From Streptomyces capitiformicae (lineage in GTDB: Bacteria > Actinomycetota > Actinomycetes > Streptomycetales > Streptomycetaceae), in the NCBI RefSeq assembly GCF_002214185.1, contig NZ_CP022161.1, forward strand, positions 10,485,486 through 10,549,485: 64,000 nt of DNA, written 5' to 3'. A program made the position numbers and the translations under genes. Under the pieces are notes generated by a model. The model saw only the letters and a list, made by a program, of their open reading frames with translations, did no database searches and was not told where the DNA came from. Every line of letters starts with the position of its first letter. The stretch's first letter is position 1. Below are positions 17,843 through 26,743 of the stretch, in pieces.

Positions 17843-19054
17843 CTACGGGTTGTTGACCTGAAGGAGTTTGTTCGGTGAGCCCGGATAGGTGTTCTTGAGG
17901 TTGCCCGAAACCGCGCGTTTCGCCAGTGCCTTGCTCACGTCGGCCGGTGACGCCCCTGGATGGTCGGCCAGGTAGAGCGCGGCGGCCCCGGCGGCGTGCG
18001 GGCTCGCCATCGACGTACCGGAGAAGGTCACCTTGCCCGTGTTGCTCTTGTGTGAGGCGGAGGTGATGGAGACGCCGGGCGCGAACAGGTCAAGGCTCGG
18101 GCCCCAGTTCGAGAATTCCGCGCGGACATCCTTCTTGTCGGTGGCGCCGACGGTGATCGCCTGCTTGACGCGGGCGGGTGAGTAGAGGCCCGCGGCGAGC
18201 GCGTCGTTGCCCGCGGCGACCGTGTAGGTGACGCCGGAGGCTATGGAGTTGCGTACGGCGGTGTCGAGTTGGACGTTGGCGAAGCCGCCCAGGCTCAGGT
18301 TGGCGACGGCCGGCTTCTCGGCGTGCTTGGTGACCCAGTCGATGCCGGCGATGACCTGGGCGGTCGTGCCCTCCCCCGCGTTGTCGAGGACGCGTACGGC
18401 GATCACCTTGGCCTGCTTGGCGACGCCGTACTTGGTGCCGACGGCGGTCGCCGCGACATGGGTGCCGTGACCGTTGCCGTCCTGCGCGGTCTTGTCGTTC
18501 TGGACGAAGTCGAAGCCGTTGCTCGCCCGCCCGCCGAAGTCCTTGTGCGTGATCCGTATGCCGGTGTCGATCACGTACACGGTCGTGCCCTTGCCCGCCG
18601 ACTCCGGCCACGTATAGCTCTTGTCGAGCGGCAGCTTCGGCTGGTCTATTCGATCCAGGCCCCACGAGGGCGGATTCTGCTGGTTGTGGTCATACGTGAC
18701 CGTCGTGTCCTGGACGACCGAGGCCACGCGGGAGTCCGCCGCGAGCCGCCTGGCCTGTTTCGCGTCGACCTTCACGGAATATCCGTTCAGGGCCGAGCTG
18801 TACGTGTGGCCTATTTTCGCCCCGTACTTGGACGCTACATCCTTTCCGGCCTTCGACGGGGCTTTCGTTCCCCCCTTGAGGGTCACGATGTAACTGCCGC
18901 CGACGGAACCGGGACCACCGGCTCCGAGGACGTACCCCTCCGGAGCGGCGTGCGCGGGCAGGGTGATGGCCGAAAGTGCCGCGGCCGTGATGACCGCCGT
19001 CAGGCCTCCCGCCCGGCGCAGACGCCTGTTTCTCGCCTCTGTCGGGTGTCGCAT
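17843..19054 (-). CDS. Secreted subtilisin-like serine protease (S8 family)
   Basis: A preproprotease of 403 residues. A Sec signal peptide (RRLRRAGGLTAVITAAALSA, ending PAHA) is followed by an I9-type inhibitor prodomain (about 50-110) and the S8 catalytic domain. The catalytic Asp is in VIDTGI, the His in GHGTHVA and the Ser in GTSMASPHA; the oxyanion Asn is in AAGNDAL. The start is ATG at 19054 because the GAGGAGGGG site is 9 bases before it; a TTG seven codons upstream overlaps that site. It lies between glgE and glgP remnants. It is probably monocistronic and ends at a hairpin. Confidence 0.95.
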   Translation of the reverse strand: MRHPTEARNRRLRRAGGLTAVITAAALSAITLPAHAAPEGYVLGAGGPGSVGGSYIVTLKGGTKAPSKAGKDVASKYGAKIGHTYSSALNGYSVKVDAKQARRLAADSRVASVVQDTTVTYDHNQQNPPSWGLDRIDQPKLPLDKSYTWPESAGKGTTVYVIDTGIRITHKDFGGRASNGFDFVQNDKTAQDGNGHGTHVAATAVGTKYGVAKQAKVIAVRVLDNAGEGTTAQVIAGIDWVTKHAEKPAVANLSLGGFANVQLDTAVRNSIASGVTYTVAAGNDALAAGLYSPARVKQAITVGATDKKDVRAEFSNWGPSLDLFAPGVSITSASHKSNTGKVTFSGTSMASPHAAGAAALYLADHPGASPADVSKALAKRAVSGNLKNTYPGSPNKLLQVNNP

Positions 19055-19291
19055 GTGTGAGAACCCCCTCCTCAACTCGGCGCACCGTCACCGGAGTCGG
19101 GAGGTACGCCACTGGGCAGCGTCTCGTGTGGTGTGAAGTGCCACAAGGTCGCACAGAGGGGCGGAATCGGCCATATCGCCCGTGGTGTACATGTGAAGGT
19201 CGCGGCGAAATCAGGCCTGAACATGTGGGGGTGGACTGCGCGGCGGGGCGGTCGGGGTACGGATGCGCCGTAATTGCATACCGAGGGACGC

Positions 19292-19432
19292 GCAGGAGCA
19301 GGTGCCGTAGGACGTGCCGTAGGACGTGCGGTCGTGCGTGCCGTACGACGTGCCACAGGAACGTGCCGTGGTAAGCGCCGTAGGTACGTGCCGTGGTAAG
19401 TGCCGTGGGTACGTGCCGTGGTTGCCGGGCCC
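19292..19432 (+). repeat. Iterated ACGTGCCGT/GTGCCGTGG motifs upstream of glgP
   Basis: About ten imperfect copies of a 9-15 bp unit built on CGTGCCGT (GTGCCGTAGGAC, CGTGCCGTGGTAAG, GTGCCGTGGGTA and so on) in tandem, 130-270 bp before the glgP start. It could be a regulatory array or simple slippage. No known operator was recognised. Confidence 0.6.
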
Positions 19433-19565
19433 CCGTGCCGCTACCGTCGAGGGTGTCGTGGGTGATGACGGGCGCACGGCTCCAGTGGCCGGTGACCGCC
19501 GGCTGTCGGCCACTGGCTTCGGTGCGCCCCGGCCCGTACGTCCAGGTGTGAAGGTGGAATCCTCT

Positions 19566-22208
19566 GTGAAGGCCATCCGCAGATTCACCGTCCGACCCGT
19601 CCTCCCCGAAGCCCTTCACCCGCTCAGCGAGCTGGCGCGCAATCTGCGCTGGTCCTGGCACGCGGAGACCCGTGATCTCTTCCAGTCGGTCGACCCCGAG
19701 CGCTGGGTCTCCTCCGGCGGCGACCCCGTACGACTCCTCGGCTCCGTCTCCCCCCGGCGTCTCGCCGAACTCGCCGAGGACCGGCGCTTCCTGCGCCGCC
19801 TGACCGCCGTAGCCGACGACCTGCGTGACTACGTCACCGGGGACCGCTGGTACCAGGGGCAGGCGCAGACCGGCGAACTCCCGGCCGCCATCGCCTACTT
19901 CTCGCCCGAGTTCGGCATCACGGCCGCGCTGCCGCAGTACTCCGGTGGCCTCGGCATCCTCGCCGGCGACCATCTGAAGGCGGCCAGCGACCTGGGCGTA
20001 CCGCTGATCGGCGTCGGCCTGCTCTACCGGCACGGCTACTTCCGGCAGACCCTGTCGAGGGAGGGCTGGCAGCAGGAGCACTACCCGGTGCTCGACCCCA
20101 ACGAGCTGCCCCTCGTGCCGCTCCAGGAGGCCGACGGCTCGGCCGCCCGGGTCGACCTGGCCCTGCCCGGCGGCCGCCGGCTGCACGCCCGCGTCTGGCA
20201 GGCCCAGGTCGGCCGCGTACCGCTGCTTCTGCTGGACTCGGACGTCGAGGAGAACGACCTCGGCGAACGGGCCGTGACCGACCGCCTCTACGGCGGCGGC
20301 AGCGAACACCGCCTGCTCCAGGAGATGCTGCTCGGCATAGGAGGAGTCCGGGCCGTACGTACGTACTGCCGCCTCACCGGCCACCCCGGCCCCGAGGTCT
20401 TCCACACCAACGAGGGCCACGCCGGCTTCCTCGGCCTGGAGCGGATCGCCGAACTCTGCGACCAGGGGCTCGACTTCGACGCCGGCCTGGAGGCGGTCCG
20501 CTCCGGCACGGTCTTCACCACGCACACCCCCGTCCCGGCCGGCATCGACCGCTTCGACCGGGAACTGGTGGCCCAGCACTTCGGCCCCGACGCCGAGCTC
20601 CCGCGCATCGACGTCGAACGCGTTCTGGGCCTGGGCATGGAAACGTACTCGGGCGGCGACCCGAACGTGTTCAACATGGCGGTGATGGGCCTGCGGCTGG
20701 CACAACGGGCGAACGGCGTGTCGCTTCTGCACGGCCAGGTCAGCCGGGAGATGTTCTCGGGCCTGTGGCCGGGCTTCGACCCGGACGAGGTCCCGATCAC
20801 GTCGGTCACGAACGGCGTGCACGCCTCGACGTGGGTGGCCCCCGAGGTCTTCCGCCTCGGCGCCCGCCAGATCGGCGCCGAACGGACCGAGGACGCGATG
20901 TCGGTCGGCGGGTCGGACCGCTGGGACGCGGTCGGGGACATCCCCGACCAGGACATCTGGGAGCTGCGGAGGAGCCTGCGCGAGCAGTTGGTGACGGAAG
21001 TACGGGAACGCCTGTACGCCTCCTGGCGCCAGCGCGGCGCGGGCACCGCCGAACTGGGCTGGATCGAGGGCGTACTGGACCCGGACGTGCTGACGATCGG
21101 CTTCGCGCGCCGCGTCCCGTCGTACAAGCGTCTGACGCTGATGCTGCGCGACCAGGACCGCCTGATGGACCTGTTGCTGCATGCCGACCGTCCGATCCAG
21201 ATCGTGGTCGCGGGCAAGGCACACCCGGCGGACGACGGCGGAAAGCGCCTCATCCAGGAGCTGGTGCGCTTTGCGGACGACCCGCGCGTACGCCACCGGA
21301 TCGTGTTCCTCCCCGACTACGGCATGGCGATGGCCCAGAAGCTGTATCCGGGGTGCGATGTGTGGCTGAACAACCCGCTGCGGCCGCTGGAGGCATGCGG
21401 GACGTCGGGGATGAAGGCGGCCCTGAACGGTTGTTTGAATCTTTCCGTGTTGGACGGCTGGTGGGACGAATGGTTCCAGCCGGACTTCGGCTGGGCGATC
21501 CCGACGGCCGACGGGGCGGCGATGGACGAGGACCGCCGGGACGACGTGGAAGCGGCCGCGCTGTACGACCTGCTGGAACAGCGCGTGGCCCCGCGCTTCT
21601 ACGAACGCGGCCAGGGCGGCCTGCCCGACCGCTGGATCGAGATGGTCCGCCAGACGCTCACGCATCTGGGCCCGAAGGTGCTGGCGGGGCGGATGGTCCG
21701 CGAGTACGTGGAGCGCCTGTACGCGCCGGCGGCTCGGGCACACCGGTCCATGGCTCCGGATACGGCTTCTGATGTGGCAGGGGAGCTGGCGGAGTGGAAG
21801 GCGCGGGTGCGGGGCGCCTGGCACCGGGTGGCGGTCGACCACGTGGAGACCTCCGCCGCCCCGACCGGCAGGGCGGCGGAACTCGGGGCGTCGCTCGTGC
21901 TGCGCGTGCGCGTGCGGCTGGGGGAGCTGGCCCCGGACGACGTCGAGGTCCAGGCCGTCTCGGGCCGCGTCGACTCCGAGGACCGCATCACGGACGCGTC
22001 AGCGGTCCCGTTGAAACCGGCGAACGGCCCGGACGAGGAGGGCCGCTGGACCTACGAGGGCCCTCTGTCCCTGGACCGCACGGGCCCCTTCGGCTACACG
22101 GTCCGCATCCTCCCGGCCCACCGACTGCTGGCCTCCGCCGCCGAGCTGGGGCTGGTGGTGGTGCCTTCGGAGGAGATGGGGGAGGGGGCGGGGGTGTTGA
22201 TGCGGTGA
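19566..22208 (+). CDS. glgP: Alpha-glucan (maltodextrin/glycogen) phosphorylase
   Basis: An 880-residue GT35 phosphorylase that releases glucose-1-phosphate from alpha-1,4-glucans using pyridoxal phosphate. It belongs to the actinobacterial short-N-terminus type. Seen are NLRWSWHAETRDLFQSVDPE at the N-terminus, AYFSPEFGITAALPQYSGGL, GHAGFLGLERIAEL, VTNGVHASTWVAPE, and the PLP-lysine region LEACGTSGMKAALNG near 600. The C-terminus has an extra beta-rich domain. The GTG at 19566 is chosen because an AAGGTGGA site precedes it and the conserved VKAIRRFTVRPVLPEAL begins there. GlgP is normally beside the GlgE pathway; here glgE is broken, so flux through that branch must rely on genes elsewhere. 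Confidence 0.95.
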   Translation: MKAIRRFTVRPVLPEALHPLSELARNLRWSWHAETRDLFQSVDPERWVSSGGDPVRLLGSVSPRRLAELAEDRRFLRRLTAVADDLRDYVTGDRWYQGQAQTGELPAAIAYFSPEFGITAALPQYSGGLGILAGDHLKAASDLGVPLIGVGLLYRHGYFRQTLSREGWQQEHYPVLDPNELPLVPLQEADGSAARVDLALPGGRRLHARVWQAQVGRVPLLLLDSDVEENDLGERAVTDRLYGGGSEHRLLQEMLLGIGGVRAVRTYCRLTGHPGPEVFHTNEGHAGFLGLERIAELCDQGLDFDAGLEAVRSGTVFTTHTPVPAGIDRFDRELVAQHFGPDAELPRIDVERVLGLGMETYSGGDPNVFNMAVMGLRLAQRANGVSLLHGQVSREMFSGLWPGFDPDEVPITSVTNGVHASTWVAPEVFRLGARQIGAERTEDAMSVGGSDRWDAVGDIPDQDIWELRRSLREQLVTEVRERLYASWRQRGAGTAELGWIEGVLDPDVLTIGFARRVPSYKRLTLMLRDQDRLMDLLLHADRPIQIVVAGKAHPADDGGKRLIQELVRFADDPRVRHRIVFLPDYGMAMAQKLYPGCDVWLNNPLRPLEACGTSGMKAALNGCLNLSVLDGWWDEWFQPDFGWAIPTADGAAMDEDRRDDVEAAALYDLLEQRVAPRFYERGQGGLPDRWIEMVRQTLTHLGPKVLAGRMVREYVERLYAPAARAHRSMAPDTASDVAGELAEWKARVRGAWHRVAVDHVETSAAPTGRAAELGASLVLRVRVRLGELAPDDVEVQAVSGRVDSEDRITDASAVPLKPANGPDEEGRWTYEGPLSLDRTGPFGYTVRILPAHRLLASAAELGLVVVPSEEMGEGAGVLMR

Positions 22209-22247
22209 GGTGACCTCGGGCGACACGGCGTCGGCCGTCGGCCCCGG

Positions 22248-22283
22248 TGCCCTGGGCGTGGCCTCGTCGCCGCGCCCAGGGCA
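22248..22283 (+). terminator. Hairpin after glgP
   Basis: TGCCCTGGGCG (22248-22258) pairs perfectly with CGCCCAGGGCA (22273-22283), 40 bp after the glgP stop. Probable terminator without a T-run. Confidence 0.65.
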
Positions 22284-22525
22284 ACCGCGATCACCCGTGT
22301 CGCAGTCTGATGGGCTGCCCCCGCGCAGGCAATGCCGTCCCCGCGCCTCTTGGCGACTCGGCGCCGCACCAGTGGGCACCGGGATGCCGCCGAACGACGC
22401 AGGTGAACGGTCGCGCGGGGCACGCTTTGGAAGAACCTACGCGCCGCTGTCGATCCAGCCATGTCCCGTTCGACATCCTCATGCAGGACGCATCGCATCG
22501 CCATACGAGGAGGCGACAGGACCTG

Positions 22526-23185
22526 ATGAGGCAACACATGGATCAGCTGCTGCGAGTGCAGAACTTCACCATCTCGAGCGACGGCGTCGCCGCCGGCGAG
22601 GACCAGAGTCTGGAGCGGCCTTTCGGCCACAACATCGATCCGGGAAAGCTCTTCGCCTGGGCCGGCGCCACGGCGAGCTGGCCCATCCGCACCGAGCCCG
22701 GGGGAAGCCGGGGCCTCGACGACTACTTCACCCGGGACTTCAGCCACAACATCGGCGCCGAGATCATGGGCCGCAACAAGTTCGGACCCCAGCGCGGCCC
22801 GTGGGGCGACCACGAGTGGCGCGGCTGGTGGGGTGACGAGCCGCCCTTCCACACGCCGGTGTTCGTCCTGACCCACCACAAGCGTCCATCGTTCACGCTC
22901 TCCGACACCACGTTCCATTTCGTGGGCGGCGACCCCGCCACCGTTCTCGCGCAGGCGCGGGAGGCCGCGCAGGGCAAGGACGTCCGGCTCGGCGGCGGCG
23001 TGACCACCATCCGGGAGTTCCTCGACGCCGACCTCGTCGACACCATGCATGTGGCCGTCTCACCGGTGAAGCTCGGGTCCGGGCTACGCCTCTGGGACTC
23101 GCCCGAACAGCTGCTGGACCGGTTCCACATGGAGGTCGTGCCCAGCCCGAGCGGCGTGACGCACCACCTTTTCTGGCGCAAATGA
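22526..23185 (+). CDS. Dihydrofolate reductase-fold family protein (RibD C-terminal-like)
   Basis: A 219-residue member of the RibD_C/DHFR superfamily of NADPH reductases. It starts near RVQNFTISSDGVAAGEDQSL, then has IGAEIMGRNKFG (cofactor region), VFVLTHHKRPSF, and VRLGGGVTTIREFLDADLVD, the usual NADP-binding Gly motif. The C-terminus is VTHHLFWRK. The ATG at 22526 is preferred because GAGGAGG lies 13 bases upstream; an ATG four codons later is possible. Real substrates of this family are mostly unknown. Confidence 0.87.
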   Translation: MRQHMDQLLRVQNFTISSDGVAAGEDQSLERPFGHNIDPGKLFAWAGATASWPIRTEPGGSRGLDDYFTRDFSHNIGAEIMGRNKFGPQRGPWGDHEWRGWWGDEPPFHTPVFVLTHHKRPSFTLSDTTFHFVGGDPATVLAQAREAAQGKDVRLGGGVTTIREFLDADLVDTMHVAVSPVKLGSGLRLWDSPEQLLDRFHMEVVPSPSGVTHHLFWRK

Positions 23186-23205
23186 CCAAGAGAGACAACG
23201 TGGTG

Positions 23206-23223
23206 TGATCAACAGGTGGCAGA
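23206..23223. repeat. Direct repeat, left copy (GATCAACAGG-TGGCAG)
   Basis: GTGATCAACAGGTGGCAG here and GTGATCAACAGGCTGGCAGG at 23529-23547 differ by one inserted base. The two copies bracket the small membrane-protein gene, and the right copy touches IS5 debris. They may mark an old element end or a duplication. Confidence 0.5.
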
Positions 23224-23242
23224 TCGTGGGCGTCATCGGTCT

Positions 23243-23470
23243 TCAGCTGTTCCGGTTCCGCCCAGTGAGCCGCTGATACCTGCGGCCGGTCCAACCGACA
23301 GCCACCCATGCGGCGAAGAGGACGGTCGCGGCGAGGGTGCCCGCGACGGTGTCGGTGAAGAGGAGCGCGAGCAGGACCGCGATCAGCGTGATCGTCCCGG
23401 CCGAGGACGTGGTGAAGGAGTCGGCACGCAGGACGATGCGCAGGAACCGCGAGGGTGAGGCGTCGGTCAT
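23243..23470 (-). CDS. Small two-helix membrane protein
   Basis: A 75-residue protein starting MTDASPSRFLRIVLRADSFT, with two hydrophobic segments (about 20-40 and 43-62) and a basic C-terminus (GRRYQRLTGRNRNS). The ATG at 23470 has a GGAG motif just upstream. Such small hypothetical inner-membrane proteins are common in actinobacteria; I cannot assign a function. It sits between two direct repeats. Confidence 0.6.
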   Translation of the reverse strand: MTDASPSRFLRIVLRADSFTTSSAGTITLIAVLLALLFTDTVAGTLAATVLFAAWVAVGWTGRRYQRLTGRNRNS

Positions 23471-23528
23471 GGCATCTCCACGCTGCGGTAGGGGAAGGGG
23501 CGACCCGAGGATGACGCCAGGGCCTGTC

Positions 23529-23547
23529 GTGATCAACAGGCTGGCAG
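23529..23547. repeat. Direct repeat, right copy (GATCAACAGG-CTGGCAG)
   Basis: Second copy of the repeat described at 23206. It lies at the edge of the IS5-type transposase fragment. Confidence 0.5.
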
Positions 23548-23599
23548 GAGGCTGCCGATCCAGATGATCGCTGCGCGGAAATGGAGTCCACACTGACCA

Positions 23600-23790
23600 G
23601 GGGCATCGAACGGCCGACTAGCTTTCGCTCGTGGATGTCGTCGCGCATCTCCCAGCAGATCGGCAGGCGGTGGAACCAGTGCAGATGGGCGAACACGCGC
23701 TCCACGCCCCCGGGTTGGCTGCCCAAGCCGGAGCCATGCTCGGTGCCCCGCCGGGCGATCAGCGGCTTCACTCCGAGAGCCCAGACCAGG
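23600..23790 (-). mobile_element. IS5-family transposase C-terminal fragment
   Basis: Minus-strand frame encodes LIARRGTEHGSGLGSQPGGV then ERVFAHLHWFHRLPICWEMR and DDIHE. This is the C-terminal end of an IS5/IS112-like transposase, normally ERxFAWLHWFRRLRIRWEIRDDIHE, including the catalytic Glu region. The remaining residues are altered and the catalytic Asp domains are missing. Confidence 0.8.
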
Positions 23791-23989
23791 CGGCGGTGTG
23801 GGAGAACGTGGTGGCCGCGTCGTAGCGGATGCGGCCGTGGAGGAGGCCTGGCTGTTCACCATCGCCCGGCGCAGCGTGGTCAACCAGGGTCTCGACCACC
23901 TGTACGTCAGACAGTCGTCACTCCGCAGCCGTCACTGCAAAGGCTTCCGACCCGGACACCATGATCAGCGTGCCCGGGTCGATGTGCCC

Positions 23990-24466
23990 TCAGCAGATAT
24001 CGAGGCGATTGAAGTCGTACGTCGCCTGGTCCGGGAAGTTGTAGATGTTGCCGTCCGCGAGGGCGTAGTACGGGTTGGTGTTGGGACCCCAGAAACGGAC
24101 CTGGGCTCCGCCAGTCTGGTTGTTGCGAACAGAGAGCGCGTCGATGAAGTTCGAGAGCGACCGCGTATCGCACTTGAACAGGTGGAAGATGCTGTGCTTG
24201 CCGTCGCCCTGACCAATCGCCACGCAGGCGATTCCAGATGCCCGGGAGCACCAGATCAGCTCACTGTCCCGCTGGGCACTCGACACATCCCGCTTTACCC
24301 ACTCGCCTGAGAACAGCGGGTAGATCTCGGGTGTCCACCCGGTCGTTCCGGCCGCAACGTTCTGTGCTGCCTGTGCTGGTGCCGACACCGCCAGCGGAAC
24401 AAGGACCGCGGCGATCATCGTCACGACCATTGCAGCCGCCCGTTTTCCGATTCTTCTCAAGCTCAT
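23990..24466 (-). CDS. Secreted protein of unknown function (158 aa)
   Basis: A clear Sec signal peptide (MSLRRIGKRAAAMVVTMIAA...APAQA) is followed by a mature domain of about 125 residues with four cysteines, two of them in WCSRASGIACVAIG and one at the very C-terminus (RLDIC). The sequence FWGPNTNPYYALADGNIYNF is striking and aromatic-rich. GAGGAG precedes the ATG at 24466. It resembles small secreted streptomycete proteins without assigned role; two disulfides are likely. Both flanks are IS debris. Confidence 0.8.
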   Translation of the reverse strand: MSLRRIGKRAAAMVVTMIAAVLVPLAVSAPAQAAQNVAAGTTGWTPEIYPLFSGEWVKRDVSSAQRDSELIWCSRASGIACVAIGQGDGKHSIFHLFKCDTRSLSNFIDALSVRNNQTGGAQVRFWGPNTNPYYALADGNIYNFPDQATYDFNRLDIC

Positions 24467-24866
24467 TTGATCTCCTCTGCAGTCGCAACCGATGCAGCCG
24501 TTCCAACGGCGAGATGTCGTCACCACGGCTGCTGCTGTTACCCGACCGGATCGCTCACATCCCCTGCTCAAGATGCCGTAGCGGCCAAGAGCTCCCCCGA
24601 GTCAGCGCCTCGAACTGTAGGCCGCGTCAGGGACGTCGCGACCCTGACAGATGTCAGGGTGTGGCATTCGGGGCTGGCCGACGTCACTGCCTGGCGAGCA
24701 GGCCCGGACAAGGCCGTACCCGCAGGCACGTGCCCGGCGAGCGGGCGCACCAATACCGCATCGGCGGCTCTGCCGGGTAGCTGAGCCAGCCAATGTGCAG
24801 GTGAAGGTCGAGCGAGCCCCGGGGCCAGGGACGTGGAAGCCGCGAGACCTCCAGCCGACGCGCAAC
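24467..24866. other. About 400 bp upstream region of the secreted-protein gene
   Basis: No supported gene. The left part must hold the promoter of the minus-strand secreted protein. The right part (after about 24786) grades into the IS256 remnant. Confidence 0.45.
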
Positions 24867-25412
24867 CGGCCGAGCGGATGCTCCAGGAGTTGATCGAGGC
24901 CGAGGCCGAGGCCACGGCCCGGATCGGCGCGGAGTGGAACGAGCACACCGACACGCGCACCGCGCTGCGCAACGGCCACCGCGACAAGACGCTCAGCAGC
25001 CAGGCCGGCGACCTGGACCTGGCGATTCCCAAGCTGCGGTCGGGGAGCTTCTTTCCCGCGCTGCTGGAGCGGCGCCGCCGCATCGACCAGGCCCTGTATG
25101 CGGTCATCATGGAGGCCTACATCCACGGCGTGTCCACGCGGCCAAGGCGCGGGTCGAGCACCAGATCGTGTCCCGGGCCGTGGTGTTCGCCACGGGGATC
25201 ACCGAGGACGGCGGCCGGGAGGTGCTGGGCGTGAGGGTCGGTGACAGCCAGACCGAGTTGTTCTCTGGACCGAGTTCCTGCGTCACCTGCGCGAACGCGG
25301 TCTGACCGGGGTCCGGCTCGTCATCGGCGACCACCACTCAGGGCTTGTCAAGGCCATCCGCAAGGTCATGCTCGGGGCCGCCTAGCAGCGCTGCAGGGTG
25401 ACTTCCTGCGCA
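24867..25412 (+). mobile_element. IS256-family transposase remnant with internal deletion
   Basis: Encodes MLQELIEAEAEATARIGAEW, GHRDKTLSSQAGDLDLAIPK and LLERRRRIDQALYAVIMEAY. After a deletion near 25140 (some 60 residues lost) it continues AKARVEHQIVSRAVVFATGI, and past a frame slip near 25262 LRERGLTGVRLVIGDHHSGL. The next codon expected to be Trp is TAG (25383-25385), and one base is missing shortly after. Several independent lesions show an old dead copy. Confidence 0.88.
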
Positions 25413-25569
25413 AGACCGGCAGAGCTACCGCCGACGCAACCTCGTCGAACGCTGCTTCATCCGCCTCAAAGGCTTCCGCGGAATCGCCACCAGATACGAC
25501 AGGACCGCCACCTCCTACGAAGCAGCGGTCAGTCTTGCGTCATTCCTGCTCTGGGCAAGATCCGTTTGA
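25413..25569 (+). mobile_element. IS5-family transposase C-terminal fragment
   Basis: Reads QSYRRRNLVERCFIRLKGFR then GIATRYDRTATSYEAAVSLA and a stop at 25567. This is the usual C-terminus of IS5/IS427-type transposases (NxVERxFxxLKxxRxIATRYD). It abuts the IS256 remnant without a gap, so one element once sat in, or recombined with, the other. Confidence 0.85.
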
Positions 25570-25578
25570 AGACGGGCC

Positions 25579-26667
25579 TTAGTTGCCACCGCCACCGCCA
25601 CCGCCGCCGTCCCCACCGCCACCGCCGCCGTCCCCACCCCAGCCCCCGCCGTCCCCGCTGCCGCCGGAGTCCCCGCCGTCCGAGCCCCAGCCGTCGCTGC
25701 CGCCGGGCTCGTTGTCGTCGCTGCTGTTGCCGAGGTTGCTGAACCACGTGCGGTCCCACCATTCATCGAGGGCGATCGGTTCGCTCTCGTGTGAGGGGCG
25801 CTTGCGGTTGGACGGGAAGCGGGCCAGGCCTGTCGTGTCGCCGATGCCGAAGGCGACGGAGAATACATGGGCCATGACGGCGTCCAGGGGGTCGGGGCTC
25901 TCGTGGTGGACGGGCGCCAGCGGGAGGAGCACCGAGCCCGGGTCGAGCACCTGGTGGCGAAATGGACGGGTCAGAAGGGCGACGCGGCGTTCGTCGCGCA
26001 GCAGCCACGAACTCTTCGCGCTCTCCCGGCGCAGCACCCAGTGGCTCCCGGGCAGGCGCACCTCCACAGAGCTCTTTGACTTGCGCAGCCGCTTCGTGAG
26101 GGCGAGGTGGGCCGTGACGTCGCCGACGGTCAGGGTCAGGCCCTTGGACGGTTCCGGGGCGTCCCTGTGGAAGCCGTGCGGTGCCCGGATCCGTACGACG
26201 GGAGCGTGTGGCCCCCACACGTCCACGCGAACCAGACGCCGGTCCACGGCGACGGTCACCGGCCCGGCGGGGCCCGGCGCGTACCGGCGCGCGATCCACA
26301 GCGGTACGCCCTCGGCCCGGGCACGCTCCGCCAGGGCGGCCACCTGCGCCGGCCCACCGCACCGCTGTACCGCCAACTCCCCCAGCCTGTGGGCGAACTC
26401 GGCGGCCTGCCGCACCTTCACGGGCGTGGAGGTACCGGTGACGCGGGTCACGGGGACGACCCCGGGGCCGTTCGGCAGCCGCGTCAGCGGGCGTTCCGTC
26501 CCGCCGCCCCCGACCCAGTACCCGCGCTGGAACGCCTCGGCCATGGCACCGAGGTTCAGCTCGCTCAACGGCGTGATCCTGCCGCCCTTGCGCAGATGCT
26601 CCTCGGTCAACTCCACGGTCCGCGCCAGCGGATTCCTCGACCGCTCGCCATACCGCACCTGACTCAC
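25579..26667 (-). CDS. Hypothetical protein with Gly/Asp-rich C-terminal tail
   Basis: A 362-residue protein I cannot assign. The N-terminal 300 residues look folded, with segments such as AAEFAHRLGELAVQRCGGPA and GSVLLPLAPVHHESPDPLDA. The last 45 residues are almost only Gly, Asp, Ser and Trp, ending in a run of Gly and Asn. Such tails occur in streptomycete proteins that follow a small folded domain. The start is set at the GTG 26667 because a GGGGG motif precedes it. The DUF1990 gene lies upstream, 76 bp away on the same strand. Confidence 0.65.
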   Translation of the reverse strand: MSQVRYGERSRNPLARTVELTEEHLRKGGRITPLSELNLGAMAEAFQRGYWVGGGGTERPLTRLPNGPGVVPVTRVTGTSTPVKVRQAAEFAHRLGELAVQRCGGPAQVAALAERARAEGVPLWIARRYAPGPAGPVTVAVDRRLVRVDVWGPHAPVVRIRAPHGFHRDAPEPSKGLTLTVGDVTAHLALTKRLRKSKSSVEVRLPGSHWVLRRESAKSSWLLRDERRVALLTRPFRHQVLDPGSVLLPLAPVHHESPDPLDAVMAHVFSVAFGIGDTTGLARFPSNRKRPSHESEPIALDEWWDRTWFSNLGNSSDDNEPGGSDGWGSDGGDSGGSGDGGGWGGDGGGGGGDGGGGGGGGN

Positions 26668-26743
26668 GACACCCCCGTATACGTACGCCACTCAGCAGAG
26701 TCCAGGGTCACACAGCCGCGCCCCGGTGTCGGAGACGCCCGTC

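Noticed and set aside
18690..21842. 1,050-codon minus-strand frame opposite glgP
   Set aside because: Same reason: no family similarity, and it fully overlaps the conserved phosphorylase and part of the protease.
23827..23925. Plus-strand segment resembling an ECF sigma-factor helix (EEAWLFTIARRSVVNQ)
   Set aside because: Only about 25 residues match, with no further sigma region on either side. Too little to call a gene fragment with confidence.
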